From Pararobbsia silviterrae (GTDB lineage Bacteria; Pseudomonadota; Gammaproteobacteria; Burkholderiales; Burkholderiaceae): a DNA stretch of 64,000 nt. The stretch covers positions 124,001-188,000 of the forward strand of contig NZ_RBZU01000004.1 of NCBI RefSeq assembly GCF_003628125.1, in the 5' to 3' direction. A program made the position numbers and the translations under genes. Below the pieces are notes generated by a model. It searched no databases, was not told the DNA's origin, and saw nothing but the letters and a program-made list of their open reading frames with translations. Positions 1 through 7,640 of the stretch are shown piece by piece. Each line of letters starts with the position of its first letter. The first letter of the stretch is position 1.

Positions 1-73
1 CGGTGAAGCCGGCTACGGCGATCGTGAGCCCGAGCGCAAACCCCATTGCGGTGCGGAGCAGGGAAGCCATCAT
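1..73 (-). CDS. 5' end of an exported protein (partial)
   Basis: Reading the minus strand leftwards from about position 73 gives an open frame that runs off the left edge. It begins M-M-A-S-L-L-R-T-A-M-G-F-A-L-G-L and continues with a hydrophobic stretch ending A-V-A-G-F-T, which looks like a signal peptide or first membrane segment. An AGGA sequence lies just upstream (around 76-79), and ATG codons are available at 88, 73 and 70. I prefer 73 or 70 because of the Shine-Dalgarno spacing. Only about 24 codons are visible, so no product can be named. The gene would be divergent from the ParB-like gene to its right. Confidence 0.5.
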   Translation of the reverse strand, partial: MMASLLRTAMGFALGLTIAVAGFT

Positions 74-291
74 CGTCCTTGTTGTCATGTGGACCGAAAA
101 TGGTATGTCGCCGCGGTTCGCGTGGGAAACGACGAGTCATGGAAAGCTTATGACGGAACGCGTGAAGTCGAAGCCCCGGGGGGCGCGGCGCGGGCTGGGC
201 CGCGGACAGGCGGTGTAAAGTACGCGCTTCAGTTTGCCCATGGATGCGGCAATCCGTCCGAGGATTGCCCCGACTCGCTGGAGAGCCTGTC

Positions 292-1005
292 ATGCTGCTG
301 CCGAATACGGATCTGCATTTGAAGCCCGTCAAACTCGACGAACTCCGCCCGACGCAGATGACGGTCGGCTATCGAGAGGTCGCCAAGAAACACGAACATT
401 GGCAGACGCTCGGCGCGAAAGCGCGCGACAGCTCGGTCGCATCGCATTGGTTTCCCGCGATTCTGGGCCCCAAAGCGCGCTACTACATCGTCGATCATCA
501 TCATCTGGGCCTCGCGTGGCTCGAATGCGCGGTCGAGACCGTCAACGTAACGGTGCTCAAGGATTTATCGTGGCTCGACCCGACGATCTTCTGGCGCATG
601 ATGGAACACAACCAATGGGTCCATCCGTTCGATGCGCAAGGCAATCGGCGCGACTATGAGGCGTTGCCCGAACGCTTGACGGATCTCGTCGACGATCCGT
701 TCCGGAGCCTCGCGGGCGAATTGCGGGTTGCGGGCGGCTACGCAAAGGACGCGACGCCGTTTAGCGAATTTCTGTGGGCCGATTATTTGCGGCAGAAGAT
801 GACGGCCAAGCAAATCAAGCGCGATTTCGACGCGGCCTTGAAAGACGCACTCGACCACGCGCATGCGCAGGAAGCCCGCTATCTGCCCGGATGGTGCGGG
901 ACCATCGAGCCGTCGCCGGTTGCCCCTGAATCGAAAGCCGCGTCAAAGTCCGAATCGAAGTCCGATTCAAAGCCGAAGAAAATCAAGTCCAAGAAAAGCG
1001 AGTAG
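292..1005 (+). CDS. ParB-like (ParBc_2 family) protein
   Basis: The protein has 237 residues from the ATG at 292, chosen over the in-frame ATG at 244 because GGAGAG sits about 7 bases upstream of 292 and the family motif follows soon after. The N-terminal part carries L-R-P-T-Q-M-T-V-G-Y-R-E-V and later D-H-H-H-L-G-L-A, which resemble the ParBc_2 (ParB/sulfiredoxin-like fold) family of stand-alone proteins. These are distinct from the chromosome-partitioning ParB with its helix-turn-helix. The last 30 or so residues are a low-complexity Lys/Ser tail with S-K-S-E-S-K-S-D-S-K, which could bind nucleic acid or be disordered. There is no ParA partner and no parS-like cluster nearby, so a role in plasmid or chromosome partition is not supported. 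The enzymatic activity of the family is poorly defined. It appears to be transcribed alone. Confidence 0.7.
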   Translation: MLLPNTDLHLKPVKLDELRPTQMTVGYREVAKKHEHWQTLGAKARDSSVASHWFPAILGPKARYYIVDHHHLGLAWLECAVETVNVTVLKDLSWLDPTIFWRMMEHNQWVHPFDAQGNRRDYEALPERLTDLVDDPFRSLAGELRVAGGYAKDATPFSEFLWADYLRQKMTAKQIKRDFDAALKDALDHAHAQEARYLPGWCGTIEPSPVAPESKAASKSESKSDSKPKKIKSKKSE

Positions 1006-1321
1006 GACCGCGGCGTCCGTGCATCGCATGAATGACGTGCCCGGGGCTCGGAAGGATCATTTCCTGGCGAGACGCGTTGACGCTCGCGGGCCCCATGTTC
1101 GCGGCGATGTCATTCGATCAGGCCGGGACCATCGCGTCGTAGAGTCTCGCGTCGCGTGCGGGCGAGACGCCGACCTTGCTCGCCGACGTCAGTCGATGAC
1201 CGCCTGGTGCGGTGCACGCGCGAGACGCGCTTCGCTCGCCTAGACTTGAAGTGGGGCGCCGACGCGTGCGGATGTCACGCCGCCGGCCCGCTTTATTCAT
1301 GGCCGAGGGAGGGTGTCCGTC
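1006..1321. other. Gene-less spacer
   Basis: These 316 bases between the ParB-like gene and the small secreted protein hold no credible coding sequence on either strand. The only clear signal is the strong purine-rich ribosome binding site GAGGGAGGG immediately before 1322. I see no terminator with a T-tract and no convincing -35/-10 pair. Confidence 0.5.
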
Positions 1322-1723
1322 ATGAACGCGATGCATGGGCTTCGGATTGCAAGCCTGCTTGTTGGCGGGTTGATCGGCATGGGTCTGGAAACCGGACATT
1401 CGGCGCAGGCCGAACCGGCCAACGCGGCGCAGCCGATCCGAATTCTCGAAGCGACCTACGGGCAGCGTTGCGGCGTGACGCCCGGCAATGCAACGGATGA
1501 GGTCGCGCGCCGCTGCAATGGCGTGCAGACATGCACATACGCAGTGCCGACGCGCCTGCCGATACAATCGGGCGCGACATCGCAGGGTGCATGCCGCGGC
1601 GACTTCCAGGCGACGTGGCAATGCGGCGACGACGGGATTCATGTCGCCGCGCTCGGCGCTTCGGTTTCGCCGGGCGATGTGCTCATTCTGAGCTGCGTGC
1701 CCGAGACCGGGCCCGGCCGTTAG
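1322..1723 (+). CDS. Small secreted Cys-rich protein, SUEL-lectin-like
   Basis: The protein has 133 residues. The start is the ATG at 1322, preceded by GAGGGAGGG. A signal peptide is apparent: a hydrophobic core around residues 8-20, then an Ala-rich region ending near S-A-Q-A. The mature part has six cysteines in a pattern of Y-G-Q-R-C-G, R-R-C-N-G, Q-T-C-T-Y, G-A-C-R-G, W-Q-C-G and L-S-C. This spacing resembles the SUEL / galactose-binding lectin fold (an aromatic-Gly start, a C-N-G and Q-T-C pair, then a final Y/W-x-C), so three disulfides in the periplasm or outside the cell are expected. The similarity is by eye only and ligand binding is unproven. It is convergent with the UPF0016 gene. 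Confidence 0.65.
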   Translation: MNAMHGLRIASLLVGGLIGMGLETGHSAQAEPANAAQPIRILEATYGQRCGVTPGNATDEVARRCNGVQTCTYAVPTRLPIQSGATSQGACRGDFQATWQCGDDGIHVAALGASVSPGDVLILSCVPETGPGR

Positions 1724-1731
1724 GACGTATG

Positions 1732-1764
1732 CCCTGCACGTCCGCTCGATGCGTTCGTGCAGGG
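1732..1764. terminator. Hairpin between convergent genes
   Basis: A perfect 9-bp inverted repeat, CCCTGCACG (1732-1740) and CGTGCAGGG (1756-1764), has a 15-base loop and lies between the stop codons of two convergent genes (1723 and 1802). No T-tract follows on either side, so its action as a bidirectional terminator is an inference from position. Confidence 0.35.
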
Positions 1765-1801
1765 TGTCGACCTGAACGTCTGCCGAACGCGTTCGCCGTG
1801 C

Positions 1802-2392
1802 CTAGAACAACGGATGCAGTTCCGGATGCAGCGCGGCGCGCAGCGCAAACGCGCCGAGCACGACGAAGATGACCGCGGCGAGCACGTGCACGGCCTTGGT
1901 CGGCAAGCGATCGGCGAATTTATGGCCGAGATAGATGACAGGCACGTTCGCCAGCATCATGCCGAGCGTCGTGCCCGCGACGACGCCGAAGAATTCGTGG
2001 AAACGCGCGGCTAGCGCGATCGTGACGACTTGGGTCTTGTCGCCCATTTCCGCAAGAAAGAATGTGACGACGGTCGTGCCGAACACGCCGAGACGCTGTT
2101 TGGTTTCGACCGCGTCCGCGTCGTCGAGCGTGTCGGGGATCAGGATCCAGACGGCCATCACGGCGAATGAAGCGACGACGGCCCAGTTCATGATCGACGG
2201 GTGGATCACGCTCGCGAGCCACGCCCCCAACGCGCCGGAAAACCCATGATTGACGAGTGTCGCGACAAGCACGCCGAGCACGATGGGCACGGGCTTGCGA
2301 TAGCGCGCGGCAAGCACGAGCGAGAGCAATTGAGTCTTGTCGCCAATTTCGGCGAGACCGACCACACTGGTCGAGACGAGAAACGATTCCAT
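1802..2392 (-). CDS. UPF0016/TMEM165-family Mn2+ exporter (MneA-like)
   Basis: This 196-residue inner-membrane protein has about six transmembrane segments arranged as two repeats. Each repeat carries the family signature E-x-G-D-K-T: E-I-G-D-K-T at residues 15-20 and E-M-G-D-K-T at 115-120. This is the cation-binding hallmark of the UPF0016/GDT1/TMEM165 family, whose bacterial members export manganese. Length and topology are normal for the family. The assignment is strengthened by the yybP-ykoY-type manganese riboswitch directly upstream on the same strand, which is a classical partner of this family. There is no strong Shine-Dalgarno sequence before the ATG at 2392, in keeping with translation being gated by the upstream RNA. 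The gene appears monocistronic. Confidence 0.93.
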   Translation of the reverse strand: MESFLVSTSVVGLAEIGDKTQLLSLVLAARYRKPVPIVLGVLVATLVNHGFSGALGAWLASVIHPSIMNWAVVASFAVMAVWILIPDTLDDADAVETKQRLGVFGTTVVTFFLAEMGDKTQVVTIALAARFHEFFGVVAGTTLGMMLANVPVIYLGHKFADRLPTKAVHVLAAVIFVVLGAFALRAALHPELHPLF

Positions 2393-2424
2393 GGGGATTG
2401 TTATATCCGGGCCGCACTGTCCAT

Positions 2425-2590
2425 GCGCGATGACTCATACGCCCGCGACCCGGCTCGGTGGACGTATGCGCCATCGGTCTTGCCAGGCTTGACGCTGCGC
2501 ACGCCATGAGCGATCTGTCGATCCTCAAGTATGTTGACGTGCGCCCCCGGACGTTGCGTCCAGGGCGGCTACTCCCCGAAAGAGCGGCGC
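2425..2590 (-). promoter_or_regulatory. yybP-ykoY manganese riboswitch
   Basis: Read on the minus strand, the leader of the UPF0016 gene contains the hallmark blocks of the yybP-ykoY aptamer in the right order. First comes CGGGGAGTAGCC (about 2568-2579), then a GC-rich variable hairpin, then CGTCAACATACTTG (about 2527-2540). Last is a 3' block with CAAGACCGATGGCGC and ACCGAGCCGGGTCGCGG, followed by a stem that pairs GCATACG with CGTATG. This class senses Mn2+ and turns exporters on. Boundaries are approximate because I cannot fold the RNA here. The expression platform must lie between about 2425 and the ATG at 2392. Confidence 0.92.
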
Positions 2591-2591
2591 C

Positions 2592-2621
2592 ATTTTAGCG
2601 AAAAGGCAAACCGCAAGGCAA
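2592..2621 (-). promoter_or_regulatory. Sigma-70 promoter of the riboswitch transcript
   Basis: On the minus strand TTGCCT (2616-2621) and TAAAAT (2592-2597) are separated by 18 bases. Transcription would start near 2585, exactly at the 5' end expected for the riboswitch. The rest of the spacer, up to the histidine kinase gene at 2906, holds nothing else I can identify. Confidence 0.5.
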
Positions 2622-2905
2622 GGGGATTGAGCGTCGCGACGCAGCCGCATCCGTCGATATTCGGCGCGGCACGCGTGCACGAAGTACGGATTTGAACGAT
2701 GCGCACGGTACCTTTTTTGCGTGAAAACGTGCGCCATTCTTTCCGATGCATCCCTTTCTTAAGAGGAAATCGCGCGCATATATGGCCGATCTATCGCGAA
2801 TTTTCCTGCTGACGATTTGCGGCGTCGAATGTCCCGTCATGGATGGCCGGTCGTTTTGAACGGGGGCTGCGCGGTTCGTCAAAAGTAGGGCGCTAGCCGT
2901 GTAAG

Positions 2906-5383
2906 ATGCGGAGAATCCGCCCATATGGCCTCCCGGATTTTGCCGCGACTCCCCCGACGATGAAGCGAAACCCGACCGATGATATCGATGCATACTGGCC
3001 TTCGGTCCTCGTCGAGCGTGTCTGGGAGTATGCGATTTTCCGATTGACCGAAGACGGGGTCATCGCGAGTTGGAATCCGGGGGCGGCGCGCATCAAGGGC
3101 TATGAAGCCCAGGAAGCGATCGGTCGGCACTTTTCGATGTTCTATACCGAAGACGATCGTCGCGAGCACATTCCCGATGTCGCATTGCGTATTGCGCGCG
3201 AACGCGGGCAGTACGAATCCGAGGGGTGGCGCGTGCGCAAGGACGGCGTGACGTTCTGGGCGAGCGTCGTCATCGCGGCGCTGCATGACGCGCAGGGCCG
3301 GCTCGTCGGTTTCGGCAAAATCGTCCGCGACACGACCGACAAGCGCATCGCCTACGAAGCCGTGATCGAGAGCGAGCGCCGGTTCCGCCTGCTCGTGCAG
3401 GGCGTCACCGATTACGCGATCTTCATGTTGTCACCGGACGGCCTCGTGACGAACTGGAATCTGGGCGCCGCGCGCATCAAGGGCTATGAAGCGACCGAAG
3501 TCATCGGCACGCATTTCCGGCGCTTCTATGCGCCCGAGGACGCGCTGCGCGGGCTGCCCGAGCTTGGGCTGCGCACGGCCGCATCCGAAGGGCGATTCGA
3601 AACGGAAGGATGGCGGATCCGCAAGGACGGCAGCCGCTTCTGGGCAAACGTCGTGATCGACGCGATACGCGACGAGACGGGCGAGCTCATCGGCTTTGCG
3701 AAGATCACGCGCGACGTGACCGAGCGTCGAACCGCGCATGAGGAGCTCGAAAAGGCCCGCGCGGCGCTGCTCCAATCGCAAAAGATGGAGGCGGTCGGCA
3801 AGCTGACGGGCGGCGTCGCGCACGATTTCAACAATGTCCTGCAGGTCGTGCGCGGCAATCTCGAACTGCTCGAAGGCCGGCATGCGCGCGACGGCTGGAC
3901 GAAGGAACGCCTCGACAAGGCGATCGAGGCCGTCGATCACGGCGCGAGTCTCGCGTCGCAATTGCTCGCGTTCGGTCGTCGTCAGGCGCTACAGCCGATC
4001 GTCGTCGATCCGGCCGTCATGATCCGGAGCATGGACGATTTGCTGCGGCGTGCGCTCGGCGAAATGATCGATGTCAAGACCGTCATCGCGACCGATCTCT
4101 GGAACACGTTCGTCGATCCGAATCATCTCGAGAACGTCGTGTTGAATCTCGCGATCAATGCGCGCGATGCGATGCCCGAGGGCGGCAAGCTGACGCTCGA
4201 CGTGTCGAACACGCAGCTCGACGCGCATTACATCGCGGGCGCCGACGACGTCGGCGCGGGCGAATATGTGCTGTTCGCGATTACAGATACGGGAACCGGC
4301 ATGACGGCCGAGGTCATCGAGCGCGCGTTCGAGCCGTTCTTCACGACGAAGCCCGAAGGACAGGGTACCGGTCTTGGCTTGAGCATGGCGTATGGTTTCG
4401 TCAAGCAAAGCGGCGGGCATATTCGTATCTATAGCGAACTGGGCTACGGAACCACGATCAAGATCTATTTGCCGCGTTCGACCGAGCAAGCGGCCGCGAT
4501 CGAACCGAAGTCGCCCGTTGCGCTGACCGGTGGCACGGAGACGATTCTCGTCGTCGAAGACGATCGCCGCGTGCAGGCGACTGTCGTCGAAACCTTGCGG
4601 CAACTCGGCTATACGGTGTTCAAGGCGGATAACGCGGAGAGCGCGCTCGCGATCGTGCAGAGCGGGATTCATATCGATCTGCTGTTCACGGACGTCGTCA
4701 TGCCCGGCGCGATGCGCAGCACCGATCTCGCTGCGCAGGCCACGCGCTCGATTCCGAGCCTCAAGGTGCTGTTCACGTCGGGCTATACGCAGGATGCGAT
4801 CGTGCATGGCGGCCGGCTCGATCCGGGCATTCAGTTACTGAGCAAGCCGTATAGCCGCGAGGAGCTTGCGTCGAAGATTCGCCGCGCGCTCGGCATGTGG
4901 GGGGCGGTGGAGGTCGAACTCGCCGCGCAGGCGGATGCGGCGCGCGCTGCGACGCATGATGAATCCGCGCGCGACGATGATGCTGCGCGGGCGCATCGCG
5001 CCGCGTCGGATCTCGCGATCCTCGTCGTCGACGACGATGGCGCGTCGCGCGAAGCCATCAGCGAGTTGCTCGAGAGCATGGGATACGACGTGCAGCAGGC
5101 GGCGGATGCCGAGCAGGCGATGCATGCGTTGATCGAAAAAAAGACTGATGTGCTGCTGACGGATCTCGCATTGCCGGGGCAATCGGGTCTCGAACTCGCG
5201 CGGTCGGCGCTCGCGCGCGATCCGGATCTCAAGGTCATTTTTGCGTCGGGGCGCGAAGCGCCGAGTCGCGACGAGGCCGGGTTCGATTGCGCATCGCTGC
5301 GTAAGCCGTTCAGCATCGAGCAGCTTCATGGCCTGATCGCGTCGATCGAGGACGCGCGGGCCGACACGGGTCGGCGCGGCTAA
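2906..5383 (+). CDS. Hybrid PAS sensor histidine kinase with two receiver domains
   Basis: The protein has 825 residues from the ATG at 2906; an ATG at 2960 is an alternative and neither has a strong Shine-Dalgarno sequence. Domain order is PAS at about 40-150, PAS at about 160-275 (both with W-N-x-G-A-A-R-I-K-G-Y), a HisKA dimerisation domain with the phospho-acceptor His306 in G-G-V-A-H-D-F-N-N, and HATPase_c at about 405-525 with D-T-G-T-G-M and G-T-G-L-G-L-S. Receiver 1 spans about 545-660 (Asp596 in F-T-D-V-V-M-P) and receiver 2 about 703-815 (Asp753 in L-T-D-L-A-L-P). No transmembrane segment is visible, so it is a cytoplasmic sensor, possibly of redox or small ligands. There is no output domain and no response regulator beside it, so it must signal to a partner elsewhere. 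Confidence 0.93.
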   Translation: MRRIRPYGLPDFAATPPTMKRNPTDDIDAYWPSVLVERVWEYAIFRLTEDGVIASWNPGAARIKGYEAQEAIGRHFSMFYTEDDRREHIPDVALRIARERGQYESEGWRVRKDGVTFWASVVIAALHDAQGRLVGFGKIVRDTTDKRIAYEAVIESERRFRLLVQGVTDYAIFMLSPDGLVTNWNLGAARIKGYEATEVIGTHFRRFYAPEDALRGLPELGLRTAASEGRFETEGWRIRKDGSRFWANVVIDAIRDETGELIGFAKITRDVTERRTAHEELEKARAALLQSQKMEAVGKLTGGVAHDFNNVLQVVRGNLELLEGRHARDGWTKERLDKAIEAVDHGASLASQLLAFGRRQALQPIVVDPAVMIRSMDDLLRRALGEMIDVKTVIATDLWNTFVDPNHLENVVLNLAINARDAMPEGGKLTLDVSNTQLDAHYIAGADDVGAGEYVLFAITDTGTGMTAEVIERAFEPFFTTKPEGQGTGLGLSMAYGFVKQSGGHIRIYSELGYGTTIKIYLPRSTEQAAAIEPKSPVALTGGTETILVVEDDRRVQATVVETLRQLGYTVFKADNAESALAIVQSGIHIDLLFTDVVMPGAMRSTDLAAQATRSIPSLKVLFTSGYTQDAIVHGGRLDPGIQLLSKPYSREELASKIRRALGMWGAVEVELAAQADAARAATHDESARDDDAARAHRAASDLAILVVDDDGASREAISELLESMGYDVQQAADAEQAMHALIEKKTDVLLTDLALPGQSGLELARSALARDPDLKVIFASGREAPSRDEAGFDCASLRKPFSIEQLHGLIASIEDARADTGRRG

Positions 5384-5598
5384 ATCGACAGACGTGCGCG
5401 ATCGCGCGCGTCATTGTGACCGATGTACGCACGCGCCATGCGCGTCGATACCGATCGCGGGCGCCATCACGAGACGGCTCGGAAAATCTGACGGGGTGCG
5501 CGGCTGAGCCGGAGGGTCCGACGTATCGGGGTGGGGTCCGGGTACGCGTGTTGCGAACGCATGACGTGCGCAATCCGCGCTAATCAACGGAGAGCACC

Positions 5599-5793
5599 AT
5601 GAACAAGGACCATGTGAAGGGAGAAGCCGAGAAGCTCAAGGGCAAGGTCAACGAGGCCGTCGGCAAGATGCGCGGTGACACGGCGCAGGAACTCAAGGGC
5701 GATCTGCAGCAAGGCGCCGGCGAGGCGCGCAAACGCGTCGGCGACGTCAAGGACGCGCTGCGCCACGATACCGATCGGACCGGCAAGATCTAG
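5599..5793 (+). CDS. CsbD-family stress protein
   Basis: This 64-residue, highly charged protein has the CsbD pattern: M-N-K-D-H-V-K-G-E-A-E-K-L-K-G-K-V-N-E then a second K-G-D-x-x-x-G-A-G-E-A helix. It lacks cysteine and membrane segments. A good GGAGAG ribosome binding site precedes the ATG at 5599. CsbD-like proteins are induced under general stress in many bacteria, but their molecular role is unknown. It stands alone about 215 bases after the histidine kinase and 240 bases before the toxin-antitoxin pair; neither spacer holds another gene. Confidence 0.88.
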   Translation: MNKDHVKGEAEKLKGKVNEAVGKMRGDTAQELKGDLQQGAGEARKRVGDVKDALRHDTDRTGKI

Positions 5794-6036
5794 CCGTCGC
5801 GCGCGCGGGCCTCGTATGGGGCTCGCGCCCGTGATTCGGTTCGAGCCGTCGACCCGCTGGATCGGCGATCGGACGTCAAGCTTTCAGCGAGATCCGCGGA
5901 GACGACGCGATGTACGCCGCATTCGGATGGGAACTCCGTCGACTGTGATTTCCCGGGTACTGCCGTGCCGCTTGACGAGATTCGGTAGACTATGCATATT
6001 CAGGCTCGATCGAAGCCGCGCAATCCTGGATATCGC

Positions 6037-6327
6037 ATGAAACCGTCCGTCGCTCTAGAAGTCCATCGGCATGACATTCGACGCGTGGTCGCGACGCATC
6101 ACGCGACGAACGCTCGCGTGTTCGGCTCGGTCGCCCATGGCGACGACGCCGACGGCAGCGACCTTGATCTATTGGTGGATCCCACGCCGGAGACGACGCT
6201 GTTTGACCTCGGCGCGATTCGTCACGAATTACGCCGCTTGTTGGGCGTCCCGGTCGATGTACTCACGCCCAAATCGCTGCCCGACGCGTTCCGCTCGACG
6301 GTCCTTGCCGAGGCCGTCCCCGTATGA
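6037..6327 (+). CDS. mntA: MntA-type nucleotidyltransferase antitoxin
   Basis: This is a 96-residue minimal nucleotidyltransferase. The signature G-S-x10-D-x-D is intact: Gly30-Ser31 followed by Asp42 and Asp44 in G-S-D-L-D-L-L-V-D. These residues bind metal and ATP in the MNT fold. Known MntA proteins neutralise HepT by adding AMP units to it. I chose the ATG at 6037, which matches the compact family length, over an in-frame ATG at 5992. The stop overlaps the start of the following HEPN gene by four bases (ATGA), the typical arrangement for this toxin-antitoxin type. Confidence 0.88.
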   Translation: MKPSVALEVHRHDIRRVVATHHATNARVFGSVAHGDDADGSDLDLLVDPTPETTLFDLGAIRHELRRLLGVPVDVLTPKSLPDAFRSTVLAEAVPV

Positions 6328-6713
6328 CGCGGGACGTCCAGCGCCTTCCCGACTATTTGAACCATATTGTCGAAGCCATCGACCGTATCGCCCGCTATAC
6401 CGATTCGCTATCCGAGGATGATTTTCTGCTGAGCGATATCGTGCAGGATGCGGTGATTCGCAACCTGGAAATCATCGGAGAGGCCGCGGCCGCGCGCAAT
6501 ATTTCGCATCGATATCCCGAGTTTGCAGAGACGCATGTCGAGCTTCCGTTGTCGGCTGCCTATGAAATGCGTAACGTCCTCGCGCACGGCTACTTCACGG
6601 TGGATCTCGGTATCGTCTGGAAGACGATTCAGCGGAATCTGCCGCCGCTGCGCGAGGCCATCGTCGGCGTCATGAGCGAAGCCGTGCTGCGTCGTACTGC
6701 ATCGAGATCCTGA
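6324..6713 (+). CDS. hepT: HepT-type HEPN ribonuclease toxin (DUF86)
   Basis: This is a 129-residue all-helical HEPN protein. The catalytic R-x4-H-x-Y motif is present as Arg83, His88 and Tyr90 in R-N-V-L-A-H-G-Y. It is typical of DUF86/HepT RNases, and the tyrosine is the residue AMPylated by MntA in studied homologues. An upstream conserved N-L-E-I-I-G-E-A helix (residues 47-54) also fits. It is translationally coupled to the antitoxin. The pair sits directly downstream of, and convergent with, the mdc operon, where mdcG and mdcH would be expected in related clusters. Confidence 0.9.
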   Translation: MTRDVQRLPDYLNHIVEAIDRIARYTDSLSEDDFLLSDIVQDAVIRNLEIIGEAAAARNISHRYPEFAETHVELPLSAAYEMRNVLAHGYFTVDLGIVWKTIQRNLPPLREAIVGVMSEAVLRRTASRS

Positions 6714-6818
6714 GCATTGCGGATCGGCGCCGTTTGAAAGCGAGCCGTTCGAACGCAACCGATACGGTCGTGAAGTCACTCCGTGTCGAAGCGATAACCT
6801 CACGACCGCTGCGAACCG

Positions 6819-7640
6819 CTAACCCCGTTCCCACTCCGCGCGTAATGTCTCGCGGACCACGCGCGACGCCGCGCGATGGGCGCCTTCGAGGCGGCTTTCG
6901 AGTCCGCGCGACGGATCGTTGCGGATGTCGGTCAGCGCGTCCGCGAGCGTGCGTTCGACCGCGTCCAGATCGTCTCGCGACGGCGCATCCGGCGCGCCGA
7001 CATCGAGCAATTTCCACAGCAAGCCCAGCGACGCATAACTGCCGATGTCGTAGGCCATCGGCGGCACGTTCGCGGCGAACGCCTCAAGCGCCGCCACCGA
7101 ACGCATCGTCACGCGCGCCGCGGAAGCCTTGCCCATCGCATGAACCATGACCTCGGGATCGGACAGCGCAATGATCCGGTTCGCCTGGTACCCATGCGCG
7201 AGAAACGCCCCCGACATCGCACGTCCGACGATCAAGGCAATGACCGGATGCCCTTCGAGACGCGCCGTCGCATACGCATCCGCCGCCGCGGCAAGCGCCT
7301 GATGAATCCCGTATGCCTCTTCGCTACGCCCGTACGCCTGACTCGCGACATCGACGACTGCGACGATCGGCCGCTTGCGTACGGCGTCCGCATCGGCCGC
7401 GATCACGTCGCGGAGCGCGCGAGCCAATTGCCATCCCTCGACGAGACCGACTTCCCCGCCGCGCGCACGCGGAAACGGATTGTCGGGATCGGGCACGACG
7501 GCGATATAGCGCGCGGATTCGCCGTCGAGCACGGCATCGACGACACGCAGCGACGCCGGATAACCGGTCAAGGGCGTTGCGCCGCGCGTCAGCGCGTCGA
7601 GCCATACCGTGCCGCGCTTCGAGTATCCGGTCTCGCTCAT
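6819..7640 (-). CDS. mdcE: Malonate decarboxylase gamma subunit
   Basis: MdcE, 273 residues from the ATG at 7640, overlaps the end of mdcD by four bases (ATGA). With MdcD it forms the malonyl-S-ACP decarboxylase, related to carboxyltransferase subunits of the crotonase fold. Visible features include an R-A-R-G-G-E-V-G-L-V-E-G-W-Q block near the N-terminus and V-G-R-A-M-S-G-A-F-L-A-H-G-Y in the middle, both characteristic of the family. Length is normal. It is the last gene of the operon here, and the next 105 bases up to hepT contain no trace of mdcG. Confidence 0.92.
   Translation of the reverse strand: MSETGYSKRGTVWLDALTRGATPLTGYPASLRVVDAVLDGESARYIAVVPDPDNPFPRARGGEVGLVEGWQLARALRDVIAADADAVRKRPIVAVVDVASQAYGRSEEAYGIHQALAAAADAYATARLEGHPVIALIVGRAMSGAFLAHGYQANRIIALSDPEVMVHAMGKASAARVTMRSVAALEAFAANVPPMAYDIGSYASLGLLWKLLDVGAPDAPSRDDLDAVERTLADALTDIRNDPSRGLESRLEGAHRAASRVVRETLRAEWERG

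Noticed and set aside
5830-5860. tRNA-like GGTTCGAGCC segment
   Set aside because: No acceptor or anticodon stems can be formed around it.
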